Assembly (NCBI RefSeq): GCF_001695855.1
Contig: NZ_MBSS01000066.1
Location: 62,001-126,000 of the forward strand
DNA length: 64,000 nucleotides
Direction: 5' to 3'
Origin: Ensifer sp. LC163
GTDB lineage: Bacteria > Pseudomonadota > Alphaproteobacteria > Rhizobiales > Rhizobiaceae
The notes below the pieces were generated by a model that was not told where the DNA came from, ran no database searches, and saw nothing but the letters and a program-made list of their open reading frames with translations. The translations under genes were made by a program, and so were the position numbers. This document shows, piece after piece, positions 8,777 to 16,339 of this stretch. How positions within the stretch are numbered: position 1 is the stretch's first letter; each line of letters starts with the position of its first letter.

Positions 8777-9591
8777 TTCAGGCCTCGCATGCGGGGGTCG
8801 AGCTTGTCGCGGAGCGCGTCGCCGAGAAGGTTGATGCCGAGCAGCGTCAGCGCGATGCAAAGGCCGGGGAAGAAACCGAGCCAGACGGCCTGCTCGATGA
8901 ACGGGCGACCGGCGGCCAGCATGTTGCCCCAGGTCGGCGCCGGTGGCGGCACGCCGAGGCCGAGAAACGACAGCGCGCTTTCCGACAGGATCGCCCAGCC
9001 GAACATTGAAGTCGCAAGCACCGTAATGGGTGCCAGGCAGTTCGGCAGGATGTGGCGCAGCATGGTGTAAATTTCGCCATTCCCCATGACGCACGACGCC
9101 TCGATGAATTCGCGTTCGCGCAGCGACAGCACGGCGCCGCGCACGACACGCGCCATCGATGGCGTGTAGGCAATGCCAAGCGCGAAGATGATGCCATATT
9201 GGTTGGCCCCGAAGACTGCGAGCAGCCCGAGCGCCAGAAGGATACCAGGGAAGGCGAGCAGCGCGTTGTTGACCGCCATGATGACGCCATCGACCCAGCC
9301 GCGGGCATAGCCGCTGATGAGGCCGATCAGCGTGCCGCAGACGACCGCGAAAGCGACCGTCAGGCAGCCGATCCAGACGCTGGCGCGGGCGCCGATCATC
9401 AGGCGGCTGGCAACGTCGCGTCCGAACTCATCGGTGCCGAGCCAATGCTGCGCGCCGGGCGCTGCGAGACGCGAGGTGAAGCCAAGCGCCATCGGATCGT
9501 AGGGCGTCCAGAACACGCCGATCAGCGCGGTGAGGACGAGCGCCGCGATGAGACCGCCACCGATGACGCCGTTGAAAGTGAGCTTTCTCAT
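8773..9591 (-). CDS. Peptide ABC transporter permease (DppC family)
   Basis: A 272-aa inner-membrane permease with an N-terminal membrane segment (about 9-28), then the periplasmic GTDEFGRDVASRLMIGAR region typical of DppC/OppC, and about five further membrane segments with the cytoplasmic EAA-type loop near MGNGEIYTMLRHILPN. It pairs with the DppB-type permease encoded upstream. The start overlaps the upstream stop by four bases (ATGA), so translation of the operon is coupled. Confidence 0.92.
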   Translation of the reverse strand: MRKLTFNGVIGGGLIAALVLTALIGVFWTPYDPMALGFTSRLAAPGAQHWLGTDEFGRDVASRLMIGARASVWIGCLTVAFAVVCGTLIGLISGYARGWVDGVIMAVNNALLAFPGILLALGLLAVFGANQYGIIFALGIAYTPSMARVVRGAVLSLREREFIEASCVMGNGEIYTMLRHILPNCLAPITVLATSMFGWAILSESALSFLGLGVPPPAPTWGNMLAAGRPFIEQAVWLGFFPGLCIALTLLGINLLGDALRDKLDPRMRGLK

Positions 9592-10532
9592 TCTGCCACC
9601 ACCCGCGGATCGAAGAGAGGATAGAGAAGGTCGACCACGAGGTTGACGACGACATAGGAGAAAGCGACGAGCAGCAGGCAGCCCTGGATCACCGGATAGT
9701 CCCGCTGGAAGATGCTGTCGACCATCAGGCGGCCGAGGCCAGGGATGGTAAAGACCGTCTCAATGACTGCGATGCCACCGAGCAGATTGCCGAGGATCAG
9801 GCCGATCATCGTCCAGGTCGGACCGAACGCGTTCTTGAAAGCATGTTTCCAGAGGACGGCGCTCTCCGACAGCCCCTTGGCCCGCGCATGGGTGATGTAA
9901 TCGAGCCGGAGAACCTCGAGCGTCGAGGCGCGCGCCATGCGGATGATCACGCCCATTTCGTGGATGACCAACGTCATGACGGGCAGAACGAGGTAGAGAA
10001 GGCCCGCCTTCCAGTTTTCCGAGATCGGCACGTAGCCCAACACCGGCAGCCAGCCCAGCTTCAAGCCAAAGGCAAGCAGCAGCAGCAGACCCAGCCAGAA
10101 GGTCGGGATCGACAGAAGCACGGTGGCCGTGCCGACCAGCGCCAGATCCGTCAGGCTGTTCTGCCGCCAGGCGGCGATGACGCCGGCGGGAACGGCGATC
10201 AGGCTCGCGAGGAACACGGCGATGACGACGATCTCGGCGCTCACCATGAAGCGGCTCAGCACCAGGTGAAGAACCGGCTCGTCGGTGACGATCGAGCGGC
10301 CGAAATCGCCGGACAGGATGTTGCCGGCCCAGATGACGAACTGCTCGGGGATGCTGCGATCGAGGCCGAGCACGCTTCGCATTTCGGCGATCTGCTGCGG
10401 CTCGGCCATATCGCCGAGCATCAGCGCAGCCGGATCGCCGGGGATGAGACGGATGAGCGTGAAGACGGCAACCGAGACGATGACGATCGTCGGTATCGCC
10501 ATCACGAGGCGATTGAGTATGAACTTGATCAT
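9588..10532 (-). CDS. Peptide ABC transporter permease (DppB family)
   Basis: A 314-aa inner-membrane permease and the first gene of the operon. It starts with the DppB-type N-terminus MIKFILNRLVMAIPT, followed by LIPGDPAALMLGD, about six membrane segments and the EAA loop region (LDYITHARAKGLSESAVLW). Together with DppC-type and DppDF-type proteins it forms the membrane part of a peptide-class importer. Promoter elements should lie in 10533-10853, where a perfect 8-bp inverted repeat is found. Confidence 0.92.
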   Translation of the reverse strand: MIKFILNRLVMAIPTIVIVSVAVFTLIRLIPGDPAALMLGDMAEPQQIAEMRSVLGLDRSIPEQFVIWAGNILSGDFGRSIVTDEPVLHLVLSRFMVSAEIVVIAVFLASLIAVPAGVIAAWRQNSLTDLALVGTATVLLSIPTFWLGLLLLLAFGLKLGWLPVLGYVPISENWKAGLLYLVLPVMTLVIHEMGVIIRMARASTLEVLRLDYITHARAKGLSESAVLWKHAFKNAFGPTWTMIGLILGNLLGGIAVIETVFTIPGLGRLMVDSIFQRDYPVIQGCLLLVAFSYVVVNLVVDLLYPLFDPRVVAE

Positions 10533-10853
10533 GGGTTCCCCGTACTGAGAACGGCCCGGCGCGACATCGCGATTCGGCCCTCCTGCCGGCTTTTCTTGAC
10601 ACGACTATGATCGAATGGAAAAAACCGCGCAATATTATGAGGAATCGTCATAGCTCTATGACGAAGGCATGACATGCGGTCAGCCGACGGAACCGATCAA
10701 GCATGGCGTCGCATGACGGTAGGGGCCGGTTACACCAAAACGCGACGGGTCTGGATCAAAAGCTCCGGACTGCGAGTGAAGGTGGGCGCCAGCTATCAAG
10801 GAGGATTGCGCCGCGATGCCGCAGCACAAAGGCTGTCCACACTGGACCTTGGG
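10533..10853. other. Leader and promoter region of the peptide operon
   Basis: No gene is supported in these 321 bases. The AT-rich stretch around 10616-10640 and the inverted repeat at 10645-10664 are the only regulatory-looking elements. The open frames crossing it on both strands have poor codon use and no ribosome-binding site. Confidence 0.5.
10645..10664. promoter_or_regulatory. Inverted repeat, candidate operator of the peptide operon
   Basis: TCGTCATA and TATGACGA form a perfect 8-bp inverted repeat around GCTC. It ends 113 bases before the DppB-type start and sits beside an AT-rich stretch, as expected for a repressor or activator site. No dedicated regulator gene is adjacent. Confidence 0.45.
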
Positions 10854-11033
10854 TCACCAGCGAATGTTGAAGCCCATCTTGAGATCGGGAAACAGGTGCC
10901 CGCCGCGCGTGCCGGTGGCGCTGACGGCAGACGCAATACCGACCAGGAACAAGGCGAAGACGATGCCGACAACCACAATTCGAACTGTTGTGCCAGCCGG
11001 TTGGCGCTTCTTCTGCGTTGCCTGCAACATCAT
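10854..11033 (-). CDS. Small single-pass membrane protein (59 aa), unknown
   Basis: A 59-aa frame starts at the double ATG at 11033/11030, with AAGGA about a dozen bases upstream, and ends with TGA at 10854. The product has a charged N-terminus (MMLQATQKKRQPAG), one hydrophobic helix at about 18-38 (VRIVVVGIVFALFLVGIASA), and a short polar tail ending NIRW. The basic residues before the helix predict an N-in orientation, or an uncleaved signal anchor. The overall pattern is that of a genuine membrane microprotein rather than chance. I do not recognise the family. Confidence 0.5.
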   Translation of the reverse strand: MMLQATQKKRQPAGTTVRIVVVGIVFALFLVGIASAVSATGTRGGHLFPDLKMGFNIRW

Positions 11034-11378
11034 CCACGACCGTATCCTTCCGCGTCACCCTCGAGTCCGCCCAGACGAAATCTGTGGTGTCACTGCCCGG
11101 TGAAGCGAAACGCCATAAGCATCGGCGCACTCGCCGGAGCAAATTCCCGCAAGCTTGGTCGCCTTCGCTCGACGCCTGGCTATTCAAAGCGCCTTCGGGA
11201 ATCGTGCTTAAGGTATGACGCAAGGTTCGGCTCAAGCGGAATTTTTAGGCTGATATCGCAGATCGCATCCATTGGACGTATGCCCAAAGGTCGACGCTGC
11301 GAAGAGCCGATGCCTATGTCTGCCACACGCTATGCGCACCTCGACCGTCAACTCCGAAGGGATCGTAGCAGCGGGCGA
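11034..11378. other. Intergenic region, no gene supported
   Basis: These 345 bases hold no supported gene. A plus-strand frame crosses the region and continues antisense through the flavoprotein gene, but it has no start context. A short stretch in it (RYAHLD, around 11322-11345) recalls the C-terminus of tyrosine recombinases; this is too little to call a relic. Confidence 0.4.
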
Positions 11379-12509
11379 TTAAAGCAGATGGAGGCAATCG
11401 GCGAGCTCGCGAGCGGCAGCCCCTCCCGCCCGGTTCGCACCGATGGTGGACGCCGAGGGGCCGTAACCGACGAGATGAATTCTCGGGTCCTTTGCCACCT
11501 GTGTCGCAAGCCGACCGGCCATCAGGATGCCGCCGTCGGCATTGCGCAGCTGCAGCGGTGCCAGATGATCGAGCGCACTTCGAAAGCCGGTGCTCCAGAG
11601 AATGACGTCGACGGCCTGCTCCCGCCCGTCCTGCCAGCGCACGCCGCGCTCGGTGATCTCGGCAAACATCGGCTGGCGATCAAGCGCACCGCGCGCACGG
11701 GCAGCCAGGATCGCCGGCGTCACCGGAATGCCGGTCACGGAGACGACCGAGCCCGGCGGCAGGCCCCGGCGGACGCGGTCCTCGACCATGGCCACGGCGG
11801 CACGTCCGACCTCTGATGTAAACGGCTCTTCGCGGAAGGCAGGTTCCTCACGTGTGACCCATGTCGTCGACGTCACCTGAGATATTTCGTCGAGCAACTG
11901 GATCGCGGAGATGCCGCCGCCGACGACCAGCACGTGCTGCCCCACAAACTGCTCGGCGGTTTGATAATCCTTCGTGTGCAGTTGGCGCCCCTTGAAAAGA
12001 TCCACTCCCGGATAGGGCGGAATGTAGGGGGATTCCCAGGTGCCGGTCGCGTTGATGATGCCACGCGCGGCATAGACGCCGGCGTCCGTCTCGACCCGGA
12101 AACGTTCACCCCTCTCGCACACGACCTTGACGGCAATCGGTCGGCGAACGGGAAGGTCGAATGCCTTCTCGTAGGCGCTGTAATATTGCGGCACCGCAAC
12201 CGCCGCATGGACTTCCCCATTGCTCGTGTCGATTGCGTCCGCAAACTTCATGCCGGGAAGATCGTGGATGCCATTGACGGTGCTCAGCGTCAGCGACGGC
12301 CAGCGGAACTGCCAGGCGCCTCCCGGCTGCGGCGACCGGTCGATAACGACGTATTGCATCTGAGGCGACAGCCCGAGCCGGATCAGGTGGTAGGCCGAAG
12401 ACAAACCCGCCTGCCCGGCACCGATGACGACGATGTCGATCTTGCGGGCCACGCGCGCATGCGTCTCCACCTCGTCGGAGGGGGCAAAGGCGTTCTGTGC
12501 ATCCATCAT
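11379..12509 (-). CDS. Flavin-containing monooxygenase-like NAD(P)/FAD oxidoreductase
   Basis: A 376-aa cytoplasmic flavoprotein of the CzcO/FMO-like family. The FAD-binding GAGQAG lies at 30-35. A second dinucleotide motif, VVGGGISA, near 195 should bind NADPH, and the FMO-type ILWSTGFRS motif is near the C-terminus. The family hydroxylates or oxidises small nucleophiles, or acts as a pyridine nucleotide-disulfide type oxidoreductase; the substrate cannot be read from sequence. No strong ribosome-binding site precedes the ATG at 12509, so the exact start is uncertain. It is encoded downstream of the methionine sulfoxide reductase gene on the same strand. Confidence 0.8.
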   Translation of the reverse strand: MMDAQNAFAPSDEVETHARVARKIDIVVIGAGQAGLSSAYHLIRLGLSPQMQYVVIDRSPQPGGAWQFRWPSLTLSTVNGIHDLPGMKFADAIDTSNGEVHAAVAVPQYYSAYEKAFDLPVRRPIAVKVVCERGERFRVETDAGVYAARGIINATGTWESPYIPPYPGVDLFKGRQLHTKDYQTAEQFVGQHVLVVGGGISAIQLLDEISQVTSTTWVTREEPAFREEPFTSEVGRAAVAMVEDRVRRGLPPGSVVSVTGIPVTPAILAARARGALDRQPMFAEITERGVRWQDGREQAVDVILWSTGFRSALDHLAPLQLRNADGGILMAGRLATQVAKDPRIHLVGYGPSASTIGANRAGGAAARELADCLHLL

Positions 12510-12567
12510 CGTGCGGTCAAAACCGAAAGCCGATCGTTCCCTGTCAGTTCATCCACGGGGCTGGCCT

Positions 12568-13056
12568 TCAGCCAATCGCCGCGGCGAAAATCGCAGCCAG
12601 TTTTTCGATGCCGGCCTGGTCGTCCTGGTCGAAGCGCGCTGGTTCTGGGCTGTCGAGGTCGATGACACCGATCACCCGGCCATGGCGTCGGACAGGAACC
12701 ACGAGCTCGGAGCGGGACGCCGCATCGCAGGCGATATGGCCCGGGAAGGCGTGAACGTCTTCCACGAGGATCGATTGCCCTTCTTTGACGGCCGTGCCGC
12801 AGACGCCGCGGCCGACAGGAATGCGGACGCAGGCAGGCTTGCCCTGAAATGGCCCGAGCACCAGTTCGTCATCGGAATCGAGAAAATAGAAGCCGGCCCA
12901 ATTGAGGTCGGGCATCGTCTGGAACATCAGTGCCGAGGTGTTGGCCGCATTGGCGATCATGTTCGGCTCACCCTGCAGCAAGGATTCGAGTTGCTGCGCC
13001 AATTGCCTGTAGAATTCGGTCTTGTCGCCTGTGTCGATGGCCGCTGGCTGGAACAT
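12568..13056 (-). CDS. msrC: Free methionine-(R)-sulfoxide reductase (GAF domain)
   Basis: A 162-aa GAF-domain enzyme that reduces free methionine-(R)-sulfoxide in the cytosol. Three cysteines, Cys76, Cys86 and Cys110, have the same spacing (10 and 24) as the catalytic cysteines of E. coli YebR/MsrC, which supports function rather than mere fold similarity. The motif GRGVCGTAV and the region DVHAFPGHIACD are characteristic. A purine-rich stretch (GAGAGAGTGAAGAG) precedes the ATG. The gene could help recover methionine under oxidative stress, which fits the sulfur-related genes a few kilobases away, though they are separate transcription units. Confidence 0.92.
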   Translation of the reverse strand: MFQPAAIDTGDKTEFYRQLAQQLESLLQGEPNMIANAANTSALMFQTMPDLNWAGFYFLDSDDELVLGPFQGKPACVRIPVGRGVCGTAVKEGQSILVEDVHAFPGHIACDAASRSELVVPVRRHGRVIGVIDLDSPEPARFDQDDQAGIEKLAAIFAAAIG

Positions 13057-13153
13057 GATCTCTTCACTCTCTCAATGCGTGGACAGGCAATGTAGTGTCA
13101 CGCTCGACATTTTGCCAATTGCGGCGCATCTGCGCCGACGACGAACAAGGCGC

Positions 13154-14056
13154 TCACGGCTGCTGTGAAGCGGCGACTTGCCTTTTGAGACAGTCGATCA
13201 TCGCCTGGGCAGCAATCGACAGCGGTACGCCGGCGGCCGTTGCGACACCGAAATCCTGGGTCAGGTGGGGCGAGAAGCTCCGGATTTCGATCGGCAGATG
13301 CCGGTGCAGGTTGGCGAAAAAGCTGCTGATGATCGCCACGCCGAGATCATGGGCGGCATAGGCGCAGGCCGAGCTGTTGCTGTGCGTTTCGATCTTGACC
13401 TTCTGCGGCACGCCTGCCTTTCGAAAGATCTCGTCGAGCATGACCCGGGTCGGCCGGCGGCGACCGATCAGGATCAGCGGTATACCTCGGAGCTCCCTTG
13501 GGGTGACGTGGTCGAGCGCCGTCAACGGATGGTTCCTTGCCATGACGCAGACGCTGACGCCGCCTGCCACCGGCTGCATTTCGAGGCTGGCGCTCAATTG
13601 ACCCTCGTAGCGCAGGAAACCGAAATCGATGACGCGCTGCTCCACAAGGCGGGCAATCGCAACCGTCGTATCGAAGAAGGTTTCGACACGCACGCCGGGG
13701 AAATCCTTGGCATAGTCGGCCAGCATCGCAGGCGCGAAGTTTTCGGACATACTGTTCGGCAGGCCGATGCGCACGACTTCCGGGCCGACGGCGCCACTGC
13801 GAAGGTCCTGGGCAAGATTGGTAAAGCGATCGATCCCGAGCAAAATGTGTTCGGCATCCTCGGACAGTTTTAGCGCCTCCGGCGTCGGGATCAGCCGGCC
13901 CTTGTCGCGTGCAAACAGCGTCAGCGACAGGTCCTCCTCCAGTTGTTGCAGGAGCCGGCTGACACCGGACTGGCTGAGCCCCATGGTTTTTGCCGCCGCG
14001 ATCGTCGAGCCGGTGGCAAGCAGGGTCCGCAACACTTCCAATTGTCGAAAATTCAT
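13154..14056 (-). CDS. LysR family transcriptional regulator
   Basis: A 300-aa regulator. The N-terminal winged helix-turn-helix (MNFRQLEVLRTLLATGSTIA followed by LSQSGVSRLLQQLEEDL, about 1-60) is followed by the LysR effector-binding domain (about 90-290). The family responds to a small coinducer and often controls a neighbouring operon. Here the candidates are the hypothetical gene upstream at 14257-14643 and the flavoprotein/msrC genes downstream, all on the same strand, so there is no classic divergent target. GGGG precedes the ATG. Confidence 0.92.
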   Translation of the reverse strand: MNFRQLEVLRTLLATGSTIAAAKTMGLSQSGVSRLLQQLEEDLSLTLFARDKGRLIPTPEALKLSEDAEHILLGIDRFTNLAQDLRSGAVGPEVVRIGLPNSMSENFAPAMLADYAKDFPGVRVETFFDTTVAIARLVEQRVIDFGFLRYEGQLSASLEMQPVAGGVSVCVMARNHPLTALDHVTPRELRGIPLILIGRRRPTRVMLDEIFRKAGVPQKVKIETHSNSSACAYAAHDLGVAIISSFFANLHRHLPIEIRSFSPHLTQDFGVATAAGVPLSIAAQAMIDCLKRQVAASQQP

Positions 14057-14256
14057 GCCGACCCCGCATCCATCCCATTACCGTCTTCTCCTTCGTGTTT
14101 ACGAAAAGGCGACGAATCAAGGAAGCCGGATTCGACGGCGGCGCTCGTCTGACGCCGCGGTGACGCGCCAGGGTGCGGATGGCCCGGAAATATTGGGGGC
14201 ATTCGCCGAAGAGCACGCGTGCGCTCTCCGGCTTGTTCAGGCCGCCTTGTCGTCGA

Positions 14257-14643
14257 TCAGGTGTCGACGCGCAGCGATTGGTTGAAGCGCTCGGCAAAGA
14301 CCTCGATCGAGCCGCTGCCATAACGACGCAACTGGCGCTTGGTCAGAACGGACATCACACGCGCCGCCGTCGAGAACGTCATCTCATCGAGCGGACCGTC
14401 GCCACTCCAGGGTTTGCTCAACCGATCGGTGACGATGCCGATCATGTTTGCGGGCATGATATCGGTGCAAGGTTTCATCCAGTCGAAGACGACCCTGACT
14501 GGCAGCAGCTTGCCTTCGAACGAAACCACGGGTTCAGGCATCCCCTCGCCCCAATCATCATAGGCCTCGAGGGCATCTCGAAAGAGATTCTGCAGGATGA
14601 TGGAGGCATGCCCTTCATGAAGAGCGGGCAGCAAATTCGTCAT
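14257..14643 (-). CDS. Hypothetical protein (128 aa)
   Basis: A 128-aa cytoplasmic protein with a strong ribosome-binding site (AAGGAGACACAA before the ATG at 14643), which makes it a real gene. No membrane segment or signal peptide is present. The N-terminal half is acidic and contains the tryptophan-bearing segment DDWGEGMPEP; the C-terminal half is basic (LTKRQLRRYGSG). I do not recognise the family. It stands alone between the LysR gene and the divergently transcribed sulfur genes. Confidence 0.65.
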   Translation of the reverse strand: MTNLLPALHEGHASIILQNLFRDALEAYDDWGEGMPEPVVSFEGKLLPVRVVFDWMKPCTDIMPANMIGIVTDRLSKPWSGDGPLDEMTFSTAARVMSVLTKRQLRRYGSGSIEVFAERFNQSLRVDT

Positions 14644-15036
14644 TTGTGTCTCCTTCAGTGGTTAAGGCCGGGAAACGCGAATGGCCAATACTGTCAGCAT
14701 GTATTTGTCATCGTGCCGTGTGGCCGGTACCTTGACGACCACACAATCGGTGGACTGCAGGCCATGGCGAAATGCAAAAACGTGGCAATGGTTCCAAGCG
14801 ACCGGCGACTTTTTTTGAAGTTTTCGCAAGACGGCCGTTCTGGGTGCAACGGCGATCATGCCCGATCGGCAGCTATTTCGTGCCCCATTCGGCAGTATCA
14901 GCCTCGAAATGGCGAATGTTCGCTAAAGCCTGAGGAACGAAAAACTAATATCCATATATTCCATAGAATATACGATCTTACCTGAAGACGCCAGATAATT
15001 CACAGATATGCGCCACTATCGACATGGAGCAATCAC
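14644..15036. other. Divergent intergenic region before the SfnB-like gene
   Basis: These 393 bases separate the hypothetical gene from the sulfur operon. A 65-codon minus-strand frame at 14662-14859 lacks a ribosome-binding site and is not called. The right end is AT-rich and carries the inverted repeat at 14955-14972, a likely regulatory site for the rightward operon. Confidence 0.5.
14955..14972. promoter_or_regulatory. Inverted repeat before the first SfnB-like gene
   Basis: TATATTC and GAATATA form a perfect 7-bp repeat around CATA, ending 64 bases before the start codon at 15037. A related sequence lies before the second SfnB-like gene at 19391-19407, with the shared core ATTC(C/T)ATAGA. 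This points to a common regulator. Confidence 0.5.
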
Positions 15037-16254
15037 ATGGGGACGATCTCGCAGCTTTCCGAAAAGACAAAGCTCTCGGCACACCGGATCGCAAGTGAGG
15101 AAGAGGCGCTGGAGATCGCCCGGGACCTCGCGGGCGAATTCGCCAAACGATCGAACGAACGGGATACCGACCGGATCCTGCCCTTCGACGAGCTCGACAC
15201 CCTTGCCCAATCAGGGCTGCTGGCGATCACCGTGCCTTCCGACTATGACGGCATCGACGTTTCCAACGCCGTACTGGCGGAAATCACCGCCATCCTGTCT
15301 GAAGCCGATAGCTCGATCGGCCAGATCCCACAGAACCATTTCTATATCCTCGAGGCGCTGCGCACGGACGGCACGGAAGAACAGAAGAAATTCTTCTTCG
15401 GACGGGCTTTGGCCGGCGACCGCTTCGGCAACGCGCTTTCCGAGAAAGACACGAAAACCGTCGGCGACTATGCGACGCGCCTGACGCCGGACGGTCTCGG
15501 ATACCGCCTCAACGGCCGCAAGTTCTATTCGACCGGCGTGCTCTTTGCCGAATGGATCGTCGTGTTCGCGCTCGATCAGGACGAAAAACTCACCATGTCC
15601 TTCGTGCCGCGCGGCGCCGACGGCCTGCAGATCATCGACGATTGGGACGGGTTCGGACAGCGCACCACTGGCAGTGGAACGACGGTACTGCAGAACGTGT
15701 ACGTGACGGCCGACGCGGTCGTGCGCCATCACCGCGGTTTCGAACGCCCGACGACGATCGGCGCGGTCGGTCAGATCATTCATGCCGGCATCGATCTCGG
15801 CATCGCGCGCGCCGCCTTCACTGACACGCTCGATTTCGTGCGCAACCGGGCGCGCCCCTGGATGGATAGCGGCGTCGACCGGGCAGCGGACGACCCGCTG
15901 ACCATCGCGCGCGTCGGACAGCTTGCAATCCGGCTTGAGGCCGCGACCGCCATTGTCGAGCGCGCTGGCAAGAAGGTCGACATCGCCCAGATCAACGGCA
16001 CCGAGGAGAGCGTGGTCGAGGCGACGCTCGCCGTCGCCGCCGCCAAAGTGCTGACGACCGAAATCGCGCTCGAAGCCACCAACACCCTGTTCGAACTCGC
16101 CGGCACATCATCCACCCGCATAGGCCTCAATCTCGACCGGCACTGGCGCAATGCCCGCACGCACACGCTGCATGACCCGGTGCGCTGGAAATACCACGTC
16201 GTCGGCAACTATCACCTGAATGGTGTCGCGCCGCCGAAGAACGGCGCTCTCTGA
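15037..16254 (+). CDS. SfnB-like acyl-CoA dehydrogenase-fold flavoprotein (sulfur acquisition)
   Basis: A 405-aa protein of the acyl-CoA dehydrogenase superfamily, in the branch that includes SfnB and DszC. Members are flavin-dependent monooxygenases or dehydrogenases used to obtain sulfur from sulfones and related organosulfur compounds. The N-terminal helical domain, the middle beta domain (LNGRKFYSTGVLFAEW) and the C-terminal helices ending HWRNARTHTLHDPVRWK are typical. It is followed after 85 bases by an SsuD/DszA-type monooxygenase gene, with which it probably forms an operon. The reduced flavin partner is not encoded nearby. Confidence 0.87.
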   Translation: MGTISQLSEKTKLSAHRIASEEEALEIARDLAGEFAKRSNERDTDRILPFDELDTLAQSGLLAITVPSDYDGIDVSNAVLAEITAILSEADSSIGQIPQNHFYILEALRTDGTEEQKKFFFGRALAGDRFGNALSEKDTKTVGDYATRLTPDGLGYRLNGRKFYSTGVLFAEWIVVFALDQDEKLTMSFVPRGADGLQIIDDWDGFGQRTTGSGTTVLQNVYVTADAVVRHHRGFERPTTIGAVGQIIHAGIDLGIARAAFTDTLDFVRNRARPWMDSGVDRAADDPLTIARVGQLAIRLEAATAIVERAGKKVDIAQINGTEESVVEATLAVAAAKVLTTEIALEATNTLFELAGTSSTRIGLNLDRHWRNARTHTLHDPVRWKYHVVGNYHLNGVAPPKNGAL

Positions 16255-16339
16255 CGCCTTACCCTGATGCCGCCCTTCCCCCGGAGATCGGCACCGATCT
16301 CCGGGGGGCGTGCATGCAGATTTCCATGAGGAGACGGAT

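Noticed and set aside
10674-11816. Plus-strand open frame of 380 codons, with a RYAHLD stretch like the end of a tyrosine recombinase
   Set aside because: It has no ribosome-binding site and runs antisense through the flavoprotein gene. Apart from six residues no recombinase motif is found in any frame, so an integrase relic is not supported.
14662-14859. 65-codon minus-strand frame upstream of the hypothetical gene
   Set aside because: No ribosome-binding site, no recognisable domain and codon use unlike its neighbours.
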